A DNA stretch of 64,000 nucleotides from Candidatus Ozemibacter sibiricus. Its GTDB lineage: Bacteria > Muiribacteriota > Ozemobacteria > Ozemobacterales > Ozemobacteraceae. The stretch lies in assembly GCA_003327425.1 (NCBI GenBank), contig QOQW01000019.1:1-64000 (forward strand), given 5' to 3'. Below, piece after piece: positions 45,301 through 53,134 of this stretch (position 1 is the first letter of the stretch; the number at the start of each line of letters is the position of its first letter). The notes under the pieces are model-generated. The model did not search any database, was not told where the DNA came from, and saw only the letters and a list, made by a program, of their open reading frames with translations. Both the position numbers and the translations under genes were made by a program.

Positions 45301-46190
45301 CGTCGCAGGCGGTGGCCGACGCTCTCGCGACGGCGGGGTACCCCGATGAGACGACCGCCCGGGCAGCCCTTCTGCCTCCGGCCGAATGCCAGCGACTGGC
45401 CGACCTCGAAAAACGTCTCGACGAGAAGGCGACCCGTCTGCAAGGCGAACTGGCGCAGGTGACCAGGCAGATCGCCGAGCAGGAGGCCGCCCGGCCGACC
45501 GATCGTTCCCTCGCCGACCTGCGCGCCGAAGAAGCGGCGCTGATCGAGCGCCAGGCCGCCAAGGCCGATGAATGGCAGGCCAGCGCCACCGCCCTGGCGA
45601 CCCAGGAGAACCTGCGCCAGCAGCATGCCCAGCTCCAACAGGAGATCGCCGCCGCCGAACAGGCCCGCCGGCCCTGGGCCAAGCTCAGCGAGCTGATCGG
45701 CTCTGCTGACGGCAAGGCCTTCCAGACCTTCGCGCAGGGCTTGACCTTCGGCAGCCTGGTCTATCTCGCCAACCAGCAACTGCAGCGGTTGAACCACCGC
45801 TACCTGCTGACCAACGTCGGCCTCGAACTGCGGGTCATCGACCGTTTCATCTCTGAAACGCGCGCTACGGTGAAGAACCTGTCGGGGGGCGAGAAGTTCC
45901 TGGCCAGTCTGGCGCTCGCCCTCGGCCTCGCCCAGATGGTCGGCCAGAACCACCAGATGGACACATTGTTTATCGACGAGGGGTTCGGCTCCCTCGACCC
46001 GCAGACCTTGCAGATCGCCATGGACGCCCTGTGCACCCTGCCGGAACAGGACAAACTGGTCGGCCTGATCTCGCACGTCGAGGCGATCCGCGACCGCCTG
46101 CCCGCCCGCATCGAGGTCCAGCGCGAGGGCGGCGGCTTCAGCACCATCCAGGGCCCCGGCTGCCGCCGCCTCTCCACCAGTAATAATTAA
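42330..46190 (+). CDS. sbcC: exonuclease SbcC (Rad50-like SMC ATPase subunit)
   Basis: 1286 residues, longer than the about 1050 of E. coli SbcC. Walker A is GRTGSGKTT (about 37-45). Two long coiled coils flank the zinc hook GEPCPLCGATEHPY (about residue 607). The signature motif NLSGGEKFLASLALALG (about 1183) and Walker B MDTLFIDEGFG (about 1212) close the ATPase head. An acidic/Pro-rich insert of about 60 residues (GDQGGEADRHPAPP..., about 708-765) interrupts the return coil after the hook. The start is in an ATGA overlap with sbcD. With SbcD it processes DNA ends and hairpins, powered by ATP. Confidence 0.95.
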   Translation: MKILKLRLTNLNSLKGSFEIDFTDRELTAGGIFAITGRTGSGKTTILDAISLALFGETPRLGRGADTEELMTRGTGRSEAIVEFSTRVDGRTLVFRATWERRRARGRPDGRVQDATMKLDQITPRQPGDAWDADGHQKMRTAIEQITGLDFKRFTRTCLLAQGQFAAFLEADLDERGKILEQITGTEIYSELSKAAYRRDKQEQERLDLLRQRLQGVILMPDEGFQALRERTDALVRERQALEDARLTIARQIQWVEQFENLVQSRQSLEASQQALAAERAAAAADLARLAEARRAEPLRPLFAQQEAARQAAAEQEAALAETRRRRPEAQAEQAQAEQACRAAQTDLDAFTVEARGRRELIGRVRQLDQQRAGLAEQHAQALQQKNALTNHLATLESEIAATTDAIARLAEQQADVAQRLAARQADAFLGSDLKALRELTATRVALERRRRDLETELARTAKELAREEKKVRQLEAEIEKAEVAVAERQTAHDQAAAALAREFPQATAASLKKVVETAQKQEAHALALCECGEEIRERRKVQADHETNRQQRAADLATAQHLVETLEKQREHAEQVIKELEARQARAELEASLEEHRRTLRDGEPCPLCGATEHPYAANRDHGPLDPDRLATEMKAARQALKKLDAELKKARQAEQQLVADRGADEATSQAHAKAIASLEKKWERTVAHLEATLLAAAAGDQGGEADRHPAPPVGAAAPDREPLGAGSSLAAPDRPSGRDEEDRDARHRLSPDDEAALNRLVAAAGQQVAAAQAAFDRYTAAVESRNQAEADLNTARSVAQELATRLADARGARDTAATRQQALQRQRDDGQTQLAELEDRLLQTLATYGITALDDDLLPTLEARWQSYQADQARQAALAQDEQRARQTLAAAQARKEGLTAQLAALEGTLADLARRLNELDSERRTLFGDRDPAAEEDRLEAELAARQQRVQATQQAAQEARLKVETLTTTEAWQANELRARQAAVAAASQAVADALATAGYPDETTARAALLPPAECQRLADLEKRLDEKATRLQGELAQVTRQIAEQEAARPTDRSLADLRAEEAALIERQAAKADEWQASATALATQENLRQQHAQLQQEIAAAEQARRPWAKLSELIGSADGKAFQTFAQGLTFGSLVYLANQQLQRLNHRYLLTNVGLELRVIDRFISETRATVKNLSGGEKFLASLALALGLAQMVGQNHQMDTLFIDEGFGSLDPQTLQIAMDALCTLPEQDKLVGLISHVEAIRDRLPARIEVQREGGGFSTIQGPGCRRLSTSNN

Positions 46191-46246
46191 TGCCAGGAAT
46201 AGTTCTGGGTAGGTTGCTCTGTCCTGTCTCTTCCCTGAGGCTGGCC

Positions 46247-46262
46247 TCCCCCGCCGGGGGGA
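46247..46262 (+). terminator. possible terminator hairpin after sbcC
   Basis: TCCCCC-GCC-GGGGGA, a 6-bp stem about 57 bp past the sbcC stop. No T-tract follows, so it is weak evidence. Confidence 0.3.
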
Positions 46263-46412
46263 AGAATCTATCCCAGGATACCGTTATTTTGCGCCGATTT
46301 TTGACGACATGATGGCGCGCCCATCGCAAAGGGCACCCAGCAAGCGGCCCGCACCATCGCCCAATCGGGCATCGACCATCCGACTCCCCGCGGCTTCAGG
46401 CCTAAGAGTGGG

Positions 46413-47015
46413 TCAGAAGCGGTCGGTGATCATCACTTCGGTTAGGGGCAGTTGCCCGCCGCGCGGCCAGGCCGGCTTGATGCCTTTGCCGATGGCGACC
46501 ATGAACGAGATGATGTGGTCGGGGGGAAGGTTGATCAGGCGGCCCACGGCGGCGTAATCGAAGCCATCCATCGGGCAGGAGTCGTACCCCATCTCCTTGG
46601 CCGCCAGCATCAACGCCATGCCCGCCAGGCCGCAGGACCGCATGGCCTCATCGCGCTGCACATCGGGCTTGCCATCGTAGTAGGCTTTGATGGCTGGCAA
46701 CAGAAAATCTCGAACAGGTTGCTCGGCATTCCGCCAGTAGCGGGCGGGGTCCTTCTCCCAGGCCCGCAGATCGGCGCACAGGATCACCAGCAGCGAGGCA
46801 TCGGTGACTTGCGCCTGGTTCCAGGCGACTTTGCGAATTTCCTGCCGCAGGGCCGGGTCCTGCACCACCACGAACCGCCAGTTCTGGATGTTGAAGGCGG
46901 TCGGCGAGAGGATGACCGTCGACAGCAGCCGAGTGACCTCTTCCTGCGACAGGCGATGGTTGGGATCGAAATGCTTGACCGAACGACGCCCACAAATGGC
47001 TTCCACGACTTTCAT
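46413..47015 (-). CDS. nitroreductase-family flavoprotein
   Basis: 200 residues from the ATG at 47015 (MKVVEAICGRRSVKHFDP), the usual N-terminus and length; the track start 46 codons upstream adds unlikely sequence. FMN-binding family features are RRSVKHFDP (about 9-17), SPTAFNIQNWRFVVV and the C-terminal GYDSCPMDGFD...PPDHIISFMVAIGKG. Such enzymes use NAD(P)H and FMN to reduce nitro-aromatics, quinones or related compounds; the natural substrate is unknown. It is monocistronic, facing away from the deiminase operon. Confidence 0.9.
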   Translation of the reverse strand: MKVVEAICGRRSVKHFDPNHRLSQEEVTRLLSTVILSPTAFNIQNWRFVVVQDPALRQEIRKVAWNQAQVTDASLLVILCADLRAWEKDPARYWRNAEQPVRDFLLPAIKAYYDGKPDVQRDEAMRSCGLAGMALMLAAKEMGYDSCPMDGFDYAAVGRLINLPPDHIISFMVAIGKGIKPAWPRGGQLPLTEVMITDRF

Positions 47016-47363
47016 GCCTACTTTGCTCCTCCATACTCTCTTAGAATCAAACTCCCCCTGACCCTGGGGATCAACTACCGCCATCTGGGGATCCCGGGCC
47101 GGACGCCCCCGTCCCCCCCCCAATGACCTGGTGGTCTGAGAGGATTCTACCATCAGAAACCAACTTCTGGAGCGAGAGTTGCAGAATGATGCCCCTTGCC
47201 ATGTCCAGATTGCCAGAAATCTTTCGCCACGAGTGCTGAAAACCGAGCAGCTCGACGGGAGGATTCAACCGCGAACAGGCTCTAGCGCTTATTTCGACGC
47301 CCACCTCGTGGCACGGAATATGCAACCTGCGATGACCAACCTATACTTACGGGGGGGACACCA
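47016..47363. other. intergenic region between divergent nitroreductase and deiminase genes
   Basis: About 350 bp with no credible gene. A TATACT box (47342-47347) lies 16 bp before the deiminase ATG without a good -35. I see no operator-like palindrome. Confidence 0.45.
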
Positions 47364-48683
47364 ATGATCGGGAAGAATCTTCGGGTGGTTCGTCAGATGG
47401 TGGTTGCCTCGCTGTTCGTGTTGGGCCTGAGCCTGACCCTGCGGGCAGAGAATCTGGTCCTTCTCCACAATGGACACCTTCCCAAGAAGGTGTTGGTGGT
47501 GCTTTCCAATACCACCCGCGATTTCGTGGCCAATCTCATCGAGATCATCGCCAGCATCCACGAGCAGGATGGCCTGACAGGGGAAGACGCCTTCAAGCTC
47601 CACGTGCTGTCCAGTTCGCGGAACGAACGCAAGTCGTTGCCCACCGATCCTGACAAGCTGGCGAAATATGTCGAGTTCAACGACGAGCTGTTCGTCAACG
47701 ACATCTGGATGCAGGACATCGGCGAGTTCTGCGCCGTCGTCGAGAACGGCGTCCGGTCGGAAGCGGTGTTCGATTCCCGCCGCGGCCGCGGGCTGGCGCA
47801 GGTCATGCCCACTCTCGCCCAGACCTGGGGCCAGAAGTATTTCGTCAATCCCAGCACTTCCCTCAGCTGCGGTGATTACGGCGGCAACATCGAAGTCACC
47901 CCCGACAACATCCTCTACTACGGCGACACGATGACCTCGACCTGCGAGCAGTTCCTGCTCAAGAACGGCTACCAGAATCGGGCCGTCAAGCTGCAGACCT
48001 CGTGGCTGCAGGTCGGCCACATCGACGAATACATGACCATCATTCCCAGCCGGCACTCCCGGTGCGGCTACAGCATCGTCCGGGCCGACCCCTGGTATGC
48101 CCTCGACCTCATCGAGGCCGCCAAGGAAGAAGACTTCGCCGCCATGCCGCGCGACATGGGCGATTTCCTGAAGCGGGTGCAGGCCGCCCTCCGCGACCCC
48201 GAGAAATGGAAGAACACCCGCGAAGCGACCTTCATCGAACTCAACCGCAAGATCGGCGAAGTGATCGATGCCAACATCTCCCGCCTGGTCTCGGAAATCC
48301 GCCGCATCACCGGCGACACCTCCCGCGACATTCCCATCATGGCCTGGCCGAACGTCTTCCACAACTTCAACAACGGCCTCAAACTCCAGCACTGCATCGC
48401 CTACACGCCCGGAGTCGCCAACCACCTCGTCCTGCGCGACCACCTCATCGTCCCCGACCCCTTCTTCCCGCCCTTCAAGCGCACCGTGGAAGCCCGCTTC
48501 CGGGCCCAGGGCAACCGTGTCCACTTCATCAATGACATGCCCTATCACAACCTGCAGGGCGAAGTGCACTGCGGCACCAACGTCCGCCGCGATGTGAACC
48601 GCACCCTGATCACGCCCCAGTACACCAACGCCCTCGCCGCCCTGCGCGATACCTTCGATCGCGTCCACCGCGACGTCCGATAA
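47364..48683 (+). CDS. secreted peptidylarginine-deiminase-like protein (PAD catalytic domain)
   Basis: 439 residues, with GGGGGG before the ATG and a signal peptide (about 1-28, ending LRA). The mature part matches the catalytic domain of eukaryote-type peptidylarginine deiminases (PAD). WMQDIGEF gives Asp118 (PAD4 Asp350). WLQVGHIDEYM gives His219 and Asp221 (PAD4 His471/Asp473). FINDMPYHNLQGEVHCGTNVRR gives Cys403 (PAD4 Cys645), and GGNIEVTPDN is also conserved. PADs convert peptidyl-arginine to citrulline through a Cys nucleophile. The two N-terminal Ig-like domains of vertebrate PADs are absent, and I cannot judge the calcium sites. Six bases separate it from a clostripain-family protease gene, which suggests a shared arginine-centred role outside the cytoplasm. 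It is distinct from agmatine deiminases, which are shorter and use a different terminal motif. Confidence 0.85.
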   Translation: MIGKNLRVVRQMVVASLFVLGLSLTLRAENLVLLHNGHLPKKVLVVLSNTTRDFVANLIEIIASIHEQDGLTGEDAFKLHVLSSSRNERKSLPTDPDKLAKYVEFNDELFVNDIWMQDIGEFCAVVENGVRSEAVFDSRRGRGLAQVMPTLAQTWGQKYFVNPSTSLSCGDYGGNIEVTPDNILYYGDTMTSTCEQFLLKNGYQNRAVKLQTSWLQVGHIDEYMTIIPSRHSRCGYSIVRADPWYALDLIEAAKEEDFAAMPRDMGDFLKRVQAALRDPEKWKNTREATFIELNRKIGEVIDANISRLVSEIRRITGDTSRDIPIMAWPNVFHNFNNGLKLQHCIAYTPGVANHLVLRDHLIVPDPFFPPFKRTVEARFRAQGNRVHFINDMPYHNLQGEVHCGTNVRRDVNRTLITPQYTNALAALRDTFDRVHRDVR

Positions 48684-48689
48684 GATCCA

Positions 48690-50078
48690 ATGGAACCCGC
48701 CGCCATGCTGCCGCTGCCTCGCCGCGACCAAGCCCTCCGCCTCCTGCTGGCGGGAAGCCTGTGGCTGGCGGCTTGGTTCCTGATGGCCGGTCCGGTCTGG
48801 GGGGCCGCCAAACCCGCCCCCGACTGGACCTTCCTCGTCTACCTCAACGGCGACAACGACCTCGACGACGTGGTCGACGCCGACCTGGCCGAGATGGAAG
48901 GCGCCGTCCCGGCGCACGCCCGCCTGCTGGTGCTGGTCGATCGGGCCCGGGACGGCGGCCAGCTGCTTCGCTTCTCCGCTGGTCGACGCGAGATCATCGA
49001 ACAGGGCCAGGAACCCGACATGGGCGACTGGCGCACGCTGGCCGCCTTCGCCGAACGGGGCATGGCCCTGGCGCCCGCCCGTCACACCGCCCTCATCATC
49101 TGGAACCATGGCATGGGCTGGAAAGGCCCCGGCGCGGCAGGCTCGCGCGGCATCTCGGCCGATGACACCAGCGGCACGCACATCAAGGCCGACGAGCTGG
49201 GCCTCGCCCTCCGCCAGGTCGCCCAGAAAACCGGCCGCCGCCTCGACCTGCTGGCCCTCGACGCCTGCTCGATGCAGATGGCCGAGGTCGCCTGGCCGAT
49301 CCATCGGCTGTGCGACGTGCTGGTGGCCTCCGAAGAGGTCATTCCCCGCGGCGGCTTCCCCTACGACCGCTTCCTGCGCGACCTGCCCGCCGGCGCCGAC
49401 GCCGAACGCGTCGGCCGTCTGTGGGTGGATACCTATCTCGACGCCTATCGGGGCACCGAGATGCCGGTCACCCTCTCAGCCTGGCGGTGCGGCGATCTCG
49501 CCGAGGTCTTCTACGGCATCGACGGCCTGGCCAAGGCCCTGATCACCTCGGCCGGCGCTCCGGCTCTGTTGAAGAGCGCCCTGCGCGACGTGCAGCGGTT
49601 CACCTGCCGCGACCATATCGACCTGGGGCATTTCACCGACCTGCTGCAGGCCCGCGCCACCGACGATACCGTCACCACCGCCCTGGGCAAGCTGCGCCGG
49701 GCCCTCGATCAAGCACTGATCGCGGGCGGGACCACCGGCGGTCATCTGCGACGCGCCCAGGGCATGGCGATCTACTTCCCCTCTCAGCCTGGCCTGTTCG
49801 CGCCGGCCTACAACGACCTCGGCTTCGCCCGCGCCTCCCAGTGGGACAACCTCCTGGCCGACTATTTCGCCCGCCAGGAGATGCTCACCGTGCTCGCCGC
49901 CGTCGAGGCCGGCGACCCCAGCCGCCTCCCCGCCCTGGCCAGCCGCCTGGCCACCGAACGGCCAGACCTGGCGGCCGATCTGGCCGGGCGTCTGCGCTTC
50001 CTCGCGGTGCAGCACCCCGATCTGCCGGAAGCTTCGCGTCGCGCGGTCGCCGACCTGCTCGATCAGGCCGCCCGCTGA
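48690..50078 (+). CDS. clostripain-family (C11) cysteine protease
   Basis: 462 residues, starting 6 bp after the deiminase stop; it lacks its own clear ribosome site, so coupling is likely. A signal peptide (about 16-39, ending VWGAA) precedes the caspase-like core. FLVYLNGDNDLDD starts the fold, WNHGMGW carries the catalytic His (about 140), and ALDACSMQMAEVAW the catalytic Cys (about 193). SEEVIPRGGFPYDRFL is the usual post-Cys segment. Clostripain and PmC11 cleave after Arg or Lys; whether this one does is inferred from family. Being exported next to a deiminase suggests both act on arginine in the same proteins or peptides. Confidence 0.88.
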   Translation: MEPAAMLPLPRRDQALRLLLAGSLWLAAWFLMAGPVWGAAKPAPDWTFLVYLNGDNDLDDVVDADLAEMEGAVPAHARLLVLVDRARDGGQLLRFSAGRREIIEQGQEPDMGDWRTLAAFAERGMALAPARHTALIIWNHGMGWKGPGAAGSRGISADDTSGTHIKADELGLALRQVAQKTGRRLDLLALDACSMQMAEVAWPIHRLCDVLVASEEVIPRGGFPYDRFLRDLPAGADAERVGRLWVDTYLDAYRGTEMPVTLSAWRCGDLAEVFYGIDGLAKALITSAGAPALLKSALRDVQRFTCRDHIDLGHFTDLLQARATDDTVTTALGKLRRALDQALIAGGTTGGHLRRAQGMAIYFPSQPGLFAPAYNDLGFARASQWDNLLADYFARQEMLTVLAAVEAGDPSRLPALASRLATERPDLAADLAGRLRFLAVQHPDLPEASRRAVADLLDQAAR

Positions 50079-50137
50079 CACCGGCGACCTCTCCTGGTCG
50101 ATCACGTTGTCCAGGCTCCAAGATTAGGAGCGGCCGT

Positions 50138-50692
50138 ATGGAACCCCAAGAATTTCTCGCCGAGGTACGCCAACGGCTGGGTGTCCCCGCCGGCCGGATC
50201 GTCGACGAACGGGAACTGGCACTGGCCGAACGGAAAAGGCTGGGCCTGCCGGCCAGTCCGCCACATCTGCTCACCGACTACCGCGGGTATCCGGTCAAGC
50301 TCGATTTCATCATCCGGGACGAGCTGCATTTCACCGTCAACGCCCCCATCTTGCACCGCGTCTCGGTCCGCCCCTGGACGATCTTCGATCGCTTCCTGCG
50401 GCTGGTAGGGCTGCTAGCCTGGGCGCCATTCCCCGACCCGACCGAGCAGCGGTTCTTCCTGCAGGGGCTCTCCCCGGAAAACGCCGCTCGCTACCTCACG
50501 CCGACGCATGTCAAGGCTTTCGATGAGCTGTATCCCTTCGCCCACTGGACAGCCAACGAGCGGGGGTACCAATGCCTCAAAGGGGTCGACATCGACGGCG
50601 GCTACACCCCCGCCGACGCCGTTCGCGACCTCGACCTTCTGCTCGACATCGTCGCCGCCGACCAGGCCGCCCGCTCCACCGTCCGCCCCTGA
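50138..50692 (+). CDS. hypothetical protein, 184 aa
   Basis: The ATG at 50138 is preceded by TTAGGAG; the track's much longer frame overlaps the protease gene. There is no signal peptide. Residues 1-45 are helical and charged (LAEVRQRLGVPAGRIVDERELALAERKRLG). A beta-rich middle (FIIRDELHFTVNAPILHRVSVRPW) and a C-terminal part with aromatic residues (PFAHWTANERGYQCLKGVDIDGGY) follow. It lies 59 bp after the clostripain-type gene in the same direction, so it may be co-transcribed. I do not recognise the family. Confidence 0.65.
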   Translation: MEPQEFLAEVRQRLGVPAGRIVDERELALAERKRLGLPASPPHLLTDYRGYPVKLDFIIRDELHFTVNAPILHRVSVRPWTIFDRFLRLVGLLAWAPFPDPTEQRFFLQGLSPENAARYLTPTHVKAFDELYPFAHWTANERGYQCLKGVDIDGGYTPADAVRDLDLLLDIVAADQAARSTVRP

Positions 50693-50829
50693 TCTCTCAC
50701 GGGCCACGCCTTCATAGTTCCCTCTAGGGCCCCAAGCAGATGGCCATTCTTGAAGGCGCCGGAAAGTCGCCCAGCGCACATGCGGGGTCCCGCACAGGAC
50801 CGAACATTCCCGCTCGTGCTTCCTCCCGA

Positions 50830-50857
50830 TTGACAACTTCGAGCCTCTGACTACAAT
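50830..50857 (+). promoter_or_regulatory. sigma70-type promoter of the Cys-rich protein gene
   Basis: TTGACA (50830-50835), 16-bp spacer, TACAAT (50852-50857): 6/6 and 5/6 to consensus. Only 8 bases separate the -10 box from the ATG at 50866, so the transcript would begin at or within two bases of the start codon. Confidence 0.7.
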
Positions 50858-50865
50858 GAGAACGT

Positions 50866-51258
50866 ATGGAACCACCTATGTTTCCGACCCTCGAGCGCTC
50901 TTCGCCAAAGCGACCGCTCTCCGCCTGGTGCCTGCGCGAAAGAGATGATCGCCCCGTCGTGCGCCCACGGAGACCCGGCCAGGCGAAACCGGCACGGCCG
51001 TCCGACGAACCCGATTTTTCGAAGATCCGCTGCCCCAATTGCGGGTGGCAGCCGAACCGCGCGAGCCGCTGGGTCTGCGCCCCCTGTAGGGCTCCAGAGT
51101 GGTACGAGCACGGCTGTTTCCATTCCTGGAACACGTTCGAAACTCGTGGTCGCTGCCCTGGTTGCGGACACCAGTGGCAATGGACGGCCTGCAACGCCTG
51201 CGGCCAGTGGTCCCGGCACGAGGAGTGGTATGCGAAAGAGCCTCGACCACCAACCTGA
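50866..51258 (+). CDS. Cys-rich zinc-ribbon protein, 130 aa
   Basis: After a basic, disordered N-terminal half (1-50) come four Cys pairs: CPNC, CAPC, CPGC and CNAC, with Trp/His between them (GRCPGCGHQWQWTACNACGQW). These can form two zinc ribbons. No enzymatic domain is attached. The arrangement suggests a nucleic-acid- or protein-binding adaptor. The gene is single, with its own strong promoter and no Shine-Dalgarno. Confidence 0.7.
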   Translation: MEPPMFPTLERSSPKRPLSAWCLRERDDRPVVRPRRPGQAKPARPSDEPDFSKIRCPNCGWQPNRASRWVCAPCRAPEWYEHGCFHSWNTFETRGRCPGCGHQWQWTACNACGQWSRHEEWYAKEPRPPT

Positions 51259-51322
51259 ACCAGCGAATTTCTTTCAGCAACGCCCCTGCGTTGACATTCT
51301 CCTCTGACCTCGCCCCAAGGGC

Positions 51323-51934
51323 TCAAGCCGGACGAGAACGCCTGGGTCGACGCCCCTTGGCTTTAGGAGCCTGCGAGGCCAAACCAGTGAGAGACTCCCA
51401 TCTCTCAATGAGGTGAGGCGCTTCTTTGAGTTCGGCCAATGGCGCCAGGCGAGCGCGAATCATCGCCCGATCAATCGCCTGGCCCTGCCGAGCGAGAATT
51501 CCCTCGATGTCGGCCCAATCCTGGGTGCGATCGGCAAAGGCCTTCAGCACAACGAGATCCTCTGCTGAACAGATACGCAACCGGATACCCGGCAAATACT
51601 CTTCCATCGTGGCCCGCTGGATGATCTCCTCCTCGAAAGGGAATCCTGCCAGAGCGATGTCGATGCCGATTCCCCCAGCGGTCCGCAACAACAACACCCG
51701 TGAGCGCCGAGCGAACGCGGCGGGATCCGGAATCCGCGCCGGGAATCGTTCGATCAGAGGACCGATGACCGCGTCTTCTTGGCCGAAACCCGTGAACAGG
51801 GAAATGTCCATGTCCCGGGTGAGGCGAGGAATACCCCAACGCTGCAGGGCCAGACCTCCGATGAAGCAAAAACGCCATCCATGCTGATCGAGAAAGGCTT
51901 GGACATCCTGTGCGGCCAGGATCAGATCCTGCAT
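51323..51934 (-). CDS. nucleotidyltransferase-fold protein, AbiEii-like
   Basis: 203 residues from the ATG at 51934, which has GAGGTG ahead of it; the track start adds 20 residues. FIGGLALQRWGIPRLTRDMDISL is the nucleotidyltransferase signature (GG, then D-x-D) of AbiEii/MNT-like proteins. GIDIALAGFPFEEEII supplies the third acidic residue, and CSAEDLVVLKAFADRTQDWADIEGIL is the usual helical continuation. It overlaps a 77-aa gene by 13 bp, as in toxin/antitoxin-type pairs. The family includes toxins that modify tRNA with nucleotides, but toxicity of this member is not established. Confidence 0.8.
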   Translation of the reverse strand: MQDLILAAQDVQAFLDQHGWRFCFIGGLALQRWGIPRLTRDMDISLFTGFGQEDAVIGPLIERFPARIPDPAAFARRSRVLLLRTAGGIGIDIALAGFPFEEEIIQRATMEEYLPGIRLRICSAEDLVVLKAFADRTQDWADIEGILARQGQAIDRAMIRARLAPLAELKEAPHLIERWESLTGLASQAPKAKGRRPRRSRPA

Positions 51935-52155
51935 CGCCACCTCGAAAGGTACCGCTGCTGTTCGATGAGTCCTGAATACGGGCCGGGTGGACAATCCCGC
52001 AGGGCCATCCGAAAAGACTCCGTCAACTCCCGGATCGTCGCAGCCACGTCGACGTGAGAAACCTCTTGCCGCTTGATCTCATCAAGCATCGGGCCGGCTC
52101 GTTGCCAGGTCTTCACCCATTGGGCCAGGGTGGGGCGGGTAGGCTCATCCATCAT
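51922..52155 (-). CDS. small partner gene of the nucleotidyltransferase
   Basis: 77 residues from ATG 52155 (MMDEPTRPTLAQWVKTW); the track begins two codons earlier at TTG. It is helical and charged (QRAGPMLDEIKRQEVSHVDVAATIRELTESFRMAL), ending PPGPYSGLIEQQRYLSRWR. There is no recognisable DNA-binding motif. The 13-bp overlap and gene order resemble an antitoxin-like partner or regulatory subunit, which is an inference from layout only. Confidence 0.65.
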   Translation of the reverse strand: MMDEPTRPTLAQWVKTWQRAGPMLDEIKRQEVSHVDVAATIRELTESFRMALRDCPPGPYSGLIEQQRYLSRWRCRI

Positions 52156-52324
52156 TTTCAACTTACCATAGAGCCGGCCTCCAGGACCAGGGGATTCGAC
52201 CTTCCTTGCTCAACCAGCCGGTGGTGAAAGTTCAATGAGAATCGGCGACTTTCCCTACTACCTTCTTGCCGCCGGTCGGGTATACTGAAGAAAAGACCCA
52301 ATTTCCTTCGACGAGGAGGACCCC

Positions 52325-53110
52325 ATGCCCCACACCGCCGGTCTGCGGCTCCCCCCGGGCTTACCGATCGCCGCCATCGCCGACCTGCACGGCCACCTCG
52401 ACGAGTTCGACAAGATGCTCGCCGAGATCGACCGCCGCCTCGGTCCTGACGCCGTCATCATCACCCTCGGCGACTATGTCGACAACGGCCCGCGCATCCC
52501 CCGCTTGCTCGACCGCCTCCTCGAAGTGAAACGCCAGCGCCCCGAACGGTTCTTCTCGATTCTCGGCGATCACGACCTGGCCTGCCTGCGCGCCATGGGC
52601 TGGCGCAAAGGCCCGCCCGACGAAGCCTGGTATCAGAACTGGGCCAACCGCTACTGGCACCCCGGCGGGGAGACCCCCCGCCAATACGGCGCCTCGAGCG
52701 GCGCCACTCTGGCCGAGATGATGGATTCCCGCCACCGCGAGTTCCTGCAGGAACTGCCCTGGTTCTTCGAGTATGGGGAATATGTCTTCGTGCACGCCGG
52801 CCTCGAACCCCGCGACCTCGGCCCCCAGCGCGAAGAACTGGCCCGCCGCGAACCGCTGCCCGGCTTGCAGACCCACCCGCAGCTCCGCGACAAGAAGCTG
52901 GCCGTCACCTCCTGGGAAGGCTGGGGCCGCATCGTCGTCAGCGGCCACACCCGGGCGGCCAAGATGCGCCAGATGGTCGATCCCCTGCCCGGCGACCCCC
53001 ATTTCGTCACGCCGTACCGCATTACCCTCTCGGGCGAAATCGACTCGACCGGAACGCTGTACGCGGCACTCCTACCTGAACGGATCTTTCTCGAGGTCGG
53101 CCCAGATTGA
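52325..53110 (+). CDS. PPP-family metallophosphatase
   Basis: 261 residues with GAGGAGG ahead of the ATG. All PPP metal motifs are present: DLHGH (near 20), GDYVDNG (near 53), GDHD in place of GNHE (near 87), HAG (near 156) and SGHTR (near 206). Bacterial members dephosphorylate Ser/Thr-phosphoproteins or dinucleoside polyphosphates (ApaH/PrpE-like); the sequence does not tell which. It is cytoplasmic. A TATACT box lies 39 bp upstream. The gene is monocistronic and converges on the TPR gene. Confidence 0.88.
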   Translation: MPHTAGLRLPPGLPIAAIADLHGHLDEFDKMLAEIDRRLGPDAVIITLGDYVDNGPRIPRLLDRLLEVKRQRPERFFSILGDHDLACLRAMGWRKGPPDEAWYQNWANRYWHPGGETPRQYGASSGATLAEMMDSRHREFLQELPWFFEYGEYVFVHAGLEPRDLGPQREELARREPLPGLQTHPQLRDKKLAVTSWEGWGRIVVSGHTRAAKMRQMVDPLPGDPHFVTPYRITLSGEIDSTGTLYAALLPERIFLEVGPD

Positions 53111-53134
53111 GAACAGCCCCTCGGCCCGACCGCT

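Noticed and set aside
47364-48683. Agmatine deiminase or arginine deiminase (ArcA)
   Set aside because: WLQVGHIDEYM and GEVHCGTNVRR match the PAD family, and a signal peptide is present; agmatine deiminase ends with a different Cys motif (GGGNIHCIT) and is cytoplasmic.
50138-50692. Homology between the 184-aa and the 178-aa (5768-6304) hypothetical proteins
   Set aside because: Sizes are similar but I could not align any motif between them.
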